Origin: Trochalopteron elliotii
Taxonomy: Eukaryota > Chordata > Aves > Passeriformes > Leiothrichidae
Assembly (NCBI GenBank): GCA_024734555.1
Contig: JANPWX010000029.1
Coordinates: forward strand, 186,001 to 250,000
DNA length: 64,000 nucleotides
Direction: 5' to 3'
This document shows positions 51,601 to 61,422 of this stretch, in pieces. The notes under the pieces were generated by a model. It ran no database searches and was not told the origin of the DNA. It saw nothing but the letters and a program-made list of their open reading frames with translations. Numbering within the stretch: the first letter of the stretch is position 1; each line of letters opens with the position of its first letter. The position numbers and the translations under genes are program-made.

Positions 51601-53022
51601 CTGCTAAACCAACAGGATCAAAGAAATTTCAAAGTAGCCTTGAAATTTACAAATACCATGTAAAGCTTTGCTTTTCTCTAGGCACTCAGTTCATGCTGGT
51701 CTTTCTATAAAATAGGTTTTGTTTACTTTCTAGGGGTGGGAAATATAGTAATAATGTCTTTTTTTTTAAATCTTAATTTATACTTGCTTTGATTTTTCAG
51801 GTATCTCTGTGTATCACACTACTCTTAGTCATAAACTTGGTCAAAACAGTTTTAACACATTTGATTTCAGAGAACACCTTGGAGAAATACTACACTAACA
51901 GAAAACAGGAGTATCGGTATCAAGGTGTGATACTTCTGATAAAATAACTGGATCAATTTTCACTGAATTCCACTGTGCATTAAAAAAAATGACTGACAGG
52001 TAAGGCAGTTACACTGAAAACAAAACTAGACCAAAATTTCAGATCTGTATTGCTGTCAACATTTAATTGAGCTTATATGAACTTTAAAAGGTTCAAATCC
52101 CAGATTTACATATTTTATCAATCCCTAATTAAAAAAAAACCCTCTAACATGCACTTAAAATTTCTGCTGCTTCCAGCTGAGTGTGCAAGATCTACTGTCA
52201 TTTTGATCCAAAGGTCATAATGAAAAGAAAGAGTAATGCTAGGATGCTGTTTCACTGTCATTATTCATTGTAAGACCAATACTCTTATCCTTGTTTCACT
52301 AATCAGTCCTTTCATTTGAATATGCTCTGCATGTGAGATCCTGCAGCAAATGCCAGCCCAGGTTTCTCCATGGTCTGAACATTGCAGAATAAATGGTCAT
52401 TCGTGATTCTGATTGTGACCCTGATTACATCTCTTAAATCTGTGCTTTTAAAAATTTATTTATCATGCTAACAATATATATATACACTGATATATGACTA
52501 TTTAATACTGAAGACTGAGGCTATCTGAAGGAATGACAAAGAGTAAGTCTGTGCTCATTTTTCCAGACTGCAGCTGTTATGAAAAGTCTGTGATGAAAGT
52601 TCTGCAAGGTACCTACAACCTGAGAACTTCACAAGTTCTTTTCTTGCTCCACCTCTTTCTTCTGCCCCATCCAGAGAGATAGGCTTGTAAGAAATAGCTG
52701 TTCATTTAAGAAGAGCTGACCTTACCAGACTTGCTAAAATTTTATGTTGGAGATTAAGCAGTCAATGTCAACCAGAATACTGAGATACAATGGCACAGCT
52801 ATTGCTGAGTCACAGGATAATAATATGATTAAAAAGGGTGGATTTCTTTGCCAATGGCAGAGGAAAAAAACATCTGTCCTCTAATATGCATGGATGAGAA
52901 AATCTGCAAACAGAAAATTCTTTCTACAATCTTAGTGTGAGTGCCTACTTTGGCCCTTGCTTTATACTCTTCAGGACTTCACATTTGCTTGATAAACTGA
53001 AGAGTTTTGATATGTGCCTAAC

Positions 53023-53075
53023 AAAAAAATAAAATTAAAAAAAAAAGAAAAAAAAGAAAAAAAAAAAGGAAAAGA
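53023..53075. repeat. A-rich low-complexity tract
   Basis: Adenine runs of 4-11 interrupted by G, T and TT, with AAAAG-like periodicity. No retrogene is recognised upstream. Confidence 0.9.
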
Positions 53076-54421
53076 GCCGAAAAGCAGGCTGGCAGGCATC
53101 TGAATTCTTTTAGGGTTTTTCTCTGCTGCTCTGTATGTACCTCTCATACATACTGCAGCAAGGCCCCAGCAGGATTGTAGTGCTGATGTGCATGTTAATA
53201 AAACAGCATTGTGCAAGAGCAATTATCTTGGTCAAGCAGCCTGCATTTTACAGGGTTCAAAGGGACAAGGGTAATACCAGGGGAATAACAAAATAAAAAG
53301 GTGACTACATGGATATGCCTGTGTATGTCAGAAACTTAATATTTCCACTTGTAAATAGGTTCATCATGTTACTTCAAAGCAGGAACTCAGGAGAGTCAAG
53401 TCTTGAGTATTCAGTTCTCCTTTTTAATGGTGGTTAAGAAGTCAGACATGACAATTTGGGGATGTGGAGAGTCAATTTGCCTAGAGCACTTTATGAATAT
53501 TAATTCTGACACATAGAGAGACACTGTACAATTGAATAACAAGGGATAGAGAGATCATATATTTAAAACCAAACCCAAAGACAAAAGGATGGGGCCATTG
53601 AAGTGGAATTTCTGTTACAAACGTTAGCTGGAAGGACTGTGAGCATTTGTGTATCCCAGGGCAAAGCAGCAATGTTTGGCTCCAATCTCTAACTGAAGTA
53701 ATCAGACTCCTTAGTGTAGGCATAGCTGAAGACCAAGAGGTTAGCAATGGACCCCATAGTGCACATGCTTAAAAAAATACCTATGCCGTTTCACTTTCTT
53801 TGCCTCTACTTTTTTTCAGTACACTGTGGATTGTTTTTTAAACTCTAGTATTTGTCACAAAAGATTGTCAAATGACTCCCCTGGAATTTCAGGGCTTCTC
53901 TACTAGCTACTGCACCACAGAAAATCTACAAATGCTAACTGCTGCAACCTTTTTTTTTAATTTGAGTCATTATGAAGTAATGAATGCTTGGAAGCTCACT
54001 AACACAAGCACGTTCCCTTGTGGCTGTGCTGAGCACTCAGCAGGACAATTTATACCACGGACCCAGCCAAGTCCCAGCACCTTGAGGCATGTTGCTTTCA
54101 GTATGTCCTGCTGCCACCTACTTGCTATTCAGCCCAGCACAGTGTGGCCAAGTGTGCTGCAAATTGTCTTTTTTTGGCCTTGTTCAATTCGAAAATCAAT
54201 GAGTGCCAGCTGGCACACATGCTACTTCCCTTGATTTTTTAAGTACTCCTTTAAAGTCCAGTGCTAGTCTTGGAAGTGCTTGCAAAGCAATCTCATGTCC
54301 AGCACTTGGGAGGTTCTGTTCCTGCCTGTGGCCATTTTTACATCTGTGACGTGCACTGAATGTGTTGGGATTGTGGGTGGTGTCCTGGCCAAGAGTCACT
54401 GCAAGCCCACCCCAGCTCCAA

Positions 54422-54474
54422 GATGGGCCTGTTCAGCCTCCAGAGAGGATGACTGAGAGGGGGCCTCATCAAGG
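54422..54474 (+). mobile_element. CR1 LINE fragment: internal ORF2 piece with stop
   Basis: Codons from 54429 read Leu-Phe-Ser-Leu-Gln-Arg-Gly-stop-Leu-Arg-Gly-Gly-Leu-Ile-Lys. This aligns without gaps to the CR1 ORF2 segment LFSLEKRRLRGDLI, with the stop TGA at 54450-54452 replacing a basic codon. The fragment lies in sense on the plus strand and comes from the C-terminal third of ORF2. No CR1 match is seen beyond about 54474 or much before 54420. It is a short dead remnant. Confidence 0.75.
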
Positions 54475-57400
54475 TGCAGCAGGCAGCTCCTCCCTTACCC
54501 TCCTGTGTCTTGTAGGAGAGAAAAAAACCCCAACCAACCAGAAATGTCAACACCTCTCTAGTGCAAGAGCATGAATATAGCATTCATTAATGGTGTCTCC
54601 AGACTGAGGATGAAATAGGACGATTGTTCAAGACCCAACTCTGACCTTAATTGTGCCCTACATTGCTGTAGGAATGCATCTTCATTGGTTGGGGGAAAAA
54701 AAAACCCTCTTTTCTGCTCTTCTAGAAAATTCAAAAAAAGAAACAAAAATGGTAGCTAGAATCAAGCAGATACAGCAAAACCGGCTGTTATTTGTTCAGC
54801 ATTAGTACAAAGACATATAATATGTATCAACTCCTCAGGTGAACTGAAAGGCAGATTCAAAGATATGGAGCTCAGGAAGCTGCAAGGTTGGACACAGGGA
54901 TCAAAAGCTTCAGAACTGTAAGGTTTATCCCTTCCCTGTAGCACAACACAGCCCTGCAAGAGCATTCCCCCAAACACCTGTGCAGATCCACAATATTAAT
55001 AATCAGCCACTGCTGCCAGGAATGCCTCAATCTGCCATTTAATTTGAGGCATATCTGTCAATGGTCCTAACTCCAGAAAGATAAGGTTAACACTCAGTGT
55101 TTGACACCAGCTGCAAGAAAAAGAAGCTTATAGAAAGCAGGTCTCTCCTGTAAAATGCAGAAAACACTGATGATGTAAGTGCAGTTCTTGAATTGTCCTC
55201 ACATCTCACTCCCTCTTCTATCCTAACACCAACACCTCTGTACAGTAATTCATTAGTCACAGCATCTTACAGTCAATCAGTGTAACCAGTCTGAATCCTT
55301 CAGTGAATGATAAACACATCCACACATTCCCCTGACACAAATGTGGTGGTTAGGAAGAACACGTGTGCAGGCTTACTGTCATGGCAATCACTGCAGAATT
55401 CTGTTACCTGCAACATTAACCCAGGTGAATGTTCACTTATTACAGCAGCACCTTTCTTCCCTCAAGAACATCACTTGTACCACTTATCATAGATTGTATT
55501 CATTTGTAACATCAAGAGAGATTGATTAATTGGTTAAGAACCAAAAGCTGAGAGGAAAATATTCTTTTCCAAACCTGAAGAGTGGTGCTTTGCCAGACTC
55601 ATAAGCTTGCCAGGATTTTCAATTGTAATAATGCATCAAATTAAAGCATGCCAGATGAACTCCTTTTGTATTAGAGATAAGAATCAGATAAAGGTATTTA
55701 TATGTAAACTGCAGTGGAAATACCAAAGTGCATAAAATACCACAGGCAGAAATAGGTATTTCTTTACCTGTATGAGTTAAACTTTAGTATGTCCAAAATA
55801 TTTTCCATCTTAAATACACTTTTGCCTGTAGAAGGCTGTCAGTATTAAAGCAGAGACTGAACAATGCCATCTGGCACAAAAACTCACACTACATCAAACA
55901 GACCCTCATATAAAAACTATTGCCCCAAGTAGCTTGCAAAATTAAAATACTTTACAAATAAAAAGGCAGAAGGCACATGTTTAGAGCAAAAACTTGAAGA
56001 ACTGATGAAAGGAGAGATAACAGGAGGGTATTCCATTATGGAAAAGCTTGCTCAGATTTTCATGTGAAAGAAAACAGAAAACACCAGAGAGTAGCATTAT
56101 AAAATGTATTTGCTAAATTTGGACATGTTCTGACATAATTACATACAAGCTTTTTCCTTGTCTATAAGAACAGCAGCATAATTTTTTTTTTCTATTTAGA
56201 TATACTTAGCTGGTAGTGTCTAATATTCTTGTATTTTCAGTGCTGCTCCAGTACATTCAGCACTGCAGCATGGGGATCTTGGTTCTGTCTGGTAACCAGG
56301 AATTTACAGCCCATTTTGGTACTTCTTAAGAATTTCTCCAAGTTATCACCCAACTGCTATTGACTCAAGCTTATTGCTTAGTGTCTCTCAAGCTTTTTGC
56401 AGTGCATTTTCATTTCAACTATGATGAATAATTTAGATAGAGAAAAATATGTCACTTCATTGTTCACTCTATGAACAGTAATTCAGGAAAACAGCAAATC
56501 AGTACAGACTTTACATGGCTTCAAAAGTTTATCCTCCTTCAAAAACTGACATTTTCTACTTATTTTACTTTTTACTAGATATGAGTCCCTCTCTCCCTTA
56601 TGTAGATTTTCTTACTGCTAGAGAAATACTAGATGGCACACAGCAGCAACATCTCAGCAGCTGAAAGAGTGAATTGATAAAATTCTTTTTCAGAATGGCT
56701 CTAAGAAGTGTTTTACAATCATAAGAAGGAAACACGAGTGGCATGTTGTCAAAAGGAATAAGTAATTTTAGACTAATGGCCAGGGCAAAGGAATGCACTG
56801 CAAATTGTGCAACTAGAAAGAACAACTAGTAACGAACAAAAGATTTTGGTGATTTGTTCCAAGCAGCCCTCACACATACTAGCTCTCCTCTGGCCTCACT
56901 GTTACAAAGAGTTGCACTCTTGGAGTAGAGATAGTGGGAAGTAAAACAGGTTGCTTTGCAATACAAGAAAGCTGAGCAGTCTCCCTGCATGGTCTTGTGT
57001 GATATCAGTCATAACAATTTCTTCTCTTGTCACAGGTTAGTGTAAAACAAAATAATCCAAGCCTCCCTGATTAGAGACAAACAAAATCCCAGAAAATGAA
57101 AAGTGAAATGAGATGTTTGGACACAAGGCAAAGAAATCTATGGTTCTGTACCCCATCTAGACAGTAATCTATACCCACCCAACCAGCAAGTACTGTGCAT
57201 CTACAGCAGCCAGCATCAACAAAAACTCAGAATGTGGCTATGAAAATCTGTATGTTGTTACTCTGTTAGTGGAAGAAATGAGGAAGGGTTCATTTTAGCA
57301 CTTGTCCAGCGCTTGTCCATCACCTTGCCACAACAGCAATAATTACAGGTATGGAATGGTGTATGCAAAGAAAAGTAGCATGGAGAACACCAAGAAGGCA

Positions 57401-59091
57401 ATCTTCAATACATACAGTTCTTAAATATTATGACTACACTAAGATCAGCTGCAAAAACCTCAGCTGGCAAGGCAGATATCTCTTTATTACTAATGAGACA
57501 GTTCAATTCCTTATAGCATGTTTGCTTCAAAGAAAATATCGAGTTTGTTTTTAATTAGTCTCTAAAGGAGGTTTTCATTGAATAGGAAATTCTCAAATGA
57601 CAAGAGAAAACAGAAGACTCAGCACAAGTGAAGTGAACTAGAACCTGAGGAAGAGAAGCTGAGTGTCTACTGGACAGGCTTGCCAATATCCCAGCAATCC
57701 AATGTCACTTAGAGTAGAAGCATGCAGCAAGTGCCTCATTACATTAAGGCAACTGCCACCTCTGAAGAAGTTGCTGGTATAAAGTTTGTGCATGAAAGAA
57801 GTTTTAGCAACTGCTGTAGGGGGTTTTGTTTGTTTTCATTAAAAAGACAAATTAAAATTCATTCCACAATGGGTAAAGTTAAAAATTGTCACAATCCATT
57901 AAGAAAAGAATGGGACCCCATTATTTCAATGGTAGCAGCTCCTTGGATTTGGTATTTTGAGGAAAGGAGTGGGTGAATTGTAACTATAAAACTACTAATC
58001 ATGCCTTAATTTTAAAGAATTTAGCACATTATAGGCAAAAAATGGATTAGGAAAATAAGCTTTAAAGGTGTTGAAAAGCATGTTCTAAGATTTCCTTTTA
58101 GCAGGATGAGCATTTTAGATTGACTCCAAATTCTAAAACAAAAATTGGTACTAATGCTGACTACTAAGAACTAAAAAAATTTGTTTAACCACTAGCCTGT
58201 TTTGTCAAATTTGAAGGAACTAAGGAACTTTTATCCATAAAACTGATTAGAGATCAAGAAAAATAACTTCTATCAAAAACTTAAATAAACCAGAGCAATT
58301 AATGCACAAGGACAAGACAGAACATTATTGCATATGACTGTGGATTTTTTCAGAGTTTTGTGCCCTGCTAATAAGAACAGCAGAACTGTCATGTTTACCT
58401 CCACAGAGAAAAGAAGTGAATGACTCTAAATCAAATAAGCAGCTATCAGAGAAGTATTGTTTGACACTGTCTGCAGGGCTCTTCATAGCAATCAGTGAAG
58501 CTTAGCTTTCCTATCATAATTTCCATGAGATTCAACCCATTTCTGACAACCTCAAGGTGATAATGTTGCTAATTTACTTGTCTTAAAAAAATCTTACGAT
58601 CTTGATTTTTCTTTAGAATCCCATAAGAAAGATGCTGTGGAGTGAAAAGTTGAAAAATACCTAAAGAAACTACACACAGTATACAAACACAGGGTGCCAG
58701 GAATAAATATCAGGACTTCGGAGAAGAAATTACAAATACTTCCCTAAACCAAACAGTTGCCACTAATAATAAGACCAAAAATGTAACATCCTTTATACAC
58801 ATGCTTCCACATCTTGCAATACAACAAAAGCAAACAGTTAAATTCATGAATTAAGTATTTGACAAAACAAATTTGCTTCAGTCATTAACTACTTGAAAAG
58901 TGAGCACCAGTTCTTTTCACTGCTTTGCTCTTTAGATGGGGGCCATTGTAATTTCAACTGGTTTTAACACCCTTTCTTTTTTTTAACTATCAAGAAAGAG
59001 GGAACACCCTGTAATCCAACAACAATGCTTGCATACAGAAATCCATCATTTGCAAGCTATGTATCTTTTTTCTTTGTTGCAGCAGCCCTCT
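54475..59091. other. Anonymous AT-rich non-coding stretch
   Basis: No gene or recognised element. Short frames up to 84 codons (57722-57976, plus) have no recognisable domain. A weak CTCF-like word lies at 56626-56637. Confidence 0.65.
56626..56637 (+). promoter_or_regulatory. Weak CTCF-like site
   Basis: The last ten positions, ACTAGATGGC, fit the CTCF core consensus CCASYAGRKGGC, but the first two bases are AT instead of CC. A poorer match on the minus strand lies at 55866-55877. Without flanking-motif scoring or ChIP data this is only a candidate. Confidence 0.2.
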
Positions 59092-59157
59092 TGTTAGAGG
59101 GTAGGAATGAGTTGAGACACAGACTCCTTGTTTGTCACAGCATGAAAAGGCCCCGGG

Positions 59158-59163
59158 TTTATT
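59158..59163 (-). promoter_or_regulatory. Polyadenylation signal AATAAA in the LTR-like element
   Basis: AATAAA on the minus strand, followed in that direction by a GGCC-rich then TGTGTCTC-containing segment before the element's end. Such a GT-rich downstream segment fits a working or formerly working poly(A) site. Confidence 0.45.
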
Positions 59164-59237
59164 CCTCTTTACAGCTCAGCCATTCTGACTCCAACCAATT
59201 CACTGACTCTGCCTGCACCAAGCTCCCTTTGCAGCCT

Positions 59238-59373
59238 CTGACTGCTGGTGATTTCCTGCTGAACTCTGACTGCAGGGATCAGTTTGCAGATTGTGACTGC
59301 AGCTTTTACCCAGCTAGACTGTGACTGCAGGTTCCAATAACAGGCTCTGACTGCAGGTGCCTGGACTGAGCTC
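59238..59373. repeat. About 27-bp tandem repeats, CTGACTGCAGG core
   Basis: Units start with (C/G)TGACT at 59238, 59266, 59293, 59321 and 59347, spaced 28, 27, 28 and 26 bases. Four carry TGACTGCAG. Two looser CTGACT starts precede at 59185 and 59203. The reverse-strand core is CCTGCAGTCA. Tandem repeats in the U3 part of retroviral LTRs often act as enhancer repeats, and the location within the LTR-like block fits that. The units are diverged outside the core. Confidence 0.85.
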
Positions 59374-59471
59374 ACAGCAGGGATTCTCTCCCCAGGATCA
59401 TTCTTCATGATTCTCTCATTCCCTCTTCCTCAAGATTCCTCCTCCTTCATGATCCCCCTCACCAGCTAACC

Positions 59472-61269
59472 TTTTCATATTCATTGTACAATACAGTTAA
59501 ACTGATGCTTTGCTGTGGTATGTAGGTCACTTGCATTTCCTTTGAAGTACTTTATAAACACAGTAGCAAGCTGAAGCTTTTATAAATGTCCTCCCTTATC
59601 TTGGTGGTATTACAGTCCATTTGAGGGCTTAACAATCAATGCACTTATAACATTTGAACTAGAAAATAAAGAAGTTTGATTTAGACTGATAAAATATTCA
59701 TATTGGGTCATACCTTATAAATCTCCAGAAGTTAAATGCAGTGTGTTTGCCAAGATAGGATAGCAGCTGTATGAAATGAAATGTATGCTATGAAATATTA
59801 AGATACAAGTGATACAATTCGAAATTACATTATCAATCAGATTTACTGTTCTAGTTGCCTTACTGGGGGAAAAAAAAAACCCAGACTCTACACAGTCTAG
59901 TTCAAAACTAGATATTTAAAACACCAGCAAAATACCATATATTTGCCTATTGATTCTATTATTTCTGCTCCAACAAATAATTGTTCTAGTATGTTATTAC
60001 TGGAAGTAGCATACTACTACGAGAAGTAATAGCACTTTGCAATTATCTCACATGAAACAGTGCAACTTTCAGAGAACTGGAGTATTTTCTTCCCATATAC
60101 ACTAAGGGTCCAAGAAATTTTTGCAAAAAATCGGAGACATTTTTCGTTTCTAAAGACTACTACTCATTTCTAAACAGCAGCAGTATTCAGAATGCAAAAG
60201 CCATTAAATTCTTTCCCCATATATTTTTTATTAACAGTGACCTCTGAATTTTAAAAATCACGAATCCATAGATTTTGGCTCTAATGAAAACAGACACCAG
60301 TATAAATGGGCTCTATAGATAAAGAGGCTTCATTTTGCTCCCTAAAAATCAGATTAAAACTGAAAAAAATGTTTGCAGTTGCATTCATGAGACTGAGTTA
60401 ACCTAAATGCCAATTTTCTGTGGTGAATAATGGCCCAAATTCAATCAGAACTTTTCTCTTGATTTAGGAACTCCATGGAGACTGAGCTTAACCGTCTCAT
60501 CAGGCCTGTGGGCATAACTTTTCCTGCCTTGTTTCTGACTTAGCACAGCATCAGAGAGAGAGCAGGGCAGCAAAAACAGCCTCTGAAATGTCATGTTTCC
60601 ATTGGATAAGAAAAAGCAACTAGCAGCTGAAGATGACTTTAATTGCAATCTCATGTAGTAGCCAAGACGATAATCTCTCATATTCACCATTTAACACTGC
60701 AGCCCTGGTTTGGCACAGAGATTCAGAGCAAAGTTCATTTAATATAAATGAATGAAAATCTTAGAGTCAGGAAGACAAAAAAGGGAAGAATTTTTAGAAA
60801 GTATCCAGCCAGGATTAATGTTAAGATGCAAAAGTAGCGAAGGTTTCTTCACTCTTTAGACACAGTGGGATTCCTAAAATGCTGATAAAAAGGAGTTCAC
60901 AACATGAAACTCAATACAGAGGTATAAAGATAATGCTAGAATTCATAACCAGACTTGTGCTTTACTTTGTCAAAAAGTTATGACAATAAGACAGACTGAA
61001 TAACTCACAGATGGAACCAGAGGTTACCTGAGACCTTGATCTCTCTCTTCCTGACCCAGCCACATTGTCATAGAAACATTTTTAACTTTATAGACAATTC
61101 CTGTGTATGTCTCAGGTGTCCCTGTGCAGGTATGGGGCCACAGGGAATGGACTGAAGTTGAGCCTGGGAAAAAGGGTGAGGAAAAGTGTTCTAGCTTTTT
61201 TCTTTGTTTCTTGCCATCCAACTCTATTATAAACTAAATTCTCTTTTCCCAAATCCAGTTTAATTCCCT
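59472..61269. other. Anonymous AT-rich non-coding stretch
   Basis: No gene or recognised repeat is seen. A small nested fold-back (TAGTATG/CATACTA arms) lies at 59987-60016. Confidence 0.65.
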
Positions 61270-61398
61270 GTTATGGTAGTGATCTCCAGATCTTTGTCTC
61301 CAGTCACAGCTTTTTCACCTTCCTTTCTTCTCCCATCACACTGAGAAGGGGGAGTGAAGGAGTGTCTGTATGAGCAGCTGGACAGGGTCACCCCATCA
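61270..61398 (+). mobile_element. Degraded 3' end of an ERV LTR
   Basis: The order of words matches, from memory, the end of the same avian LTR family seen on the minus strand at 18163-18432: a GTCTC-rich part, TTTTTCACCTTCCTTTC, then CCCATCACACTG, GGGGGAGTGAAGGAG, a CTGGACAGGGT word and a terminal CCATCA. Here it lies on the plus strand. The 5' part of the LTR is not recognisable, so the start is approximate. The sequence after the terminal CA fits a retroviral leader. Confidence 0.55.
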
Positions 61399-61404
61399 TT
61401 TATG

Positions 61405-61422
61405 TGGCACCCAATGCTGGAC
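61405..61422 (+). other. Primer-binding-site-like sequence after the LTR
   Basis: TGGCACCCAATGCTGGAC begins six bases after the CA that ends the LTR remnant. It agrees at 13 of 18 positions with the lysine-tRNA type primer-binding site of betaretrovirus-like elements as I remember it. Retroviral primer-binding sites start with TGG just after the 5' LTR, so this fits the start of a former provirus. No gag-like frame is recognisable further downstream. Confidence 0.45.

Larger units (their letters stand above)
43181..54421. other. Anonymous AT-rich non-coding stretch
   Basis: No gene or recognised element. Small items: the 12-mer AATACAATGATA twice at 45096-45107 and 45115-45126; a GTTAAC palindrome word shared between 45529-45541 and 48672-48684; an AT tract at 47008-47070; a T14 run at 50612-50625; an A-rich tract at 53023-53075. 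A slightly GC-elevated part at 49100-49320 and a 120-codon frame at 53872-54234 (plus) show no recognisable domain. Confidence 0.65.
59092..59471 (-). mobile_element. LTR-like element with internal tandem repeats
   Basis: A sharply bounded, GC-elevated block of about 380 bp sits in AT-rich DNA. Its ends form a short inverted repeat (TGTTAG at 59092-59097, CTAAC at 59466-59470), as LTRs do. Read on the minus strand, an AATAAA signal (59163-59158) lies about 66 bp before the element's end, which is the normal place for LTR polyadenylation followed by a short U5. The part upstream on the minus strand holds the tandem repeats listed separately. The flanks CTCTT and CTTTT could be a 5-bp target duplication with one change, which is weak. 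No retroviral genes flank it, so it would be a solo LTR. I do not recognise the family; a non-LTR composite repeat is possible. Confidence 0.55.

Noticed and set aside
53023..53075. Poly(A) tail of a processed pseudogene
   Set aside because: No recognisable coding remnant or target-site duplication lies beside the A-rich tract.
53872..54234. 120-codon Cys-containing open frame
   Set aside because: Cysteines are irregularly spaced and no zinc-binding or secreted-peptide pattern is present.
59025..59324. 99-codon open frame
   Set aside because: Most of it is the tandem-repeat part of the LTR-like element read in a non-biological direction.
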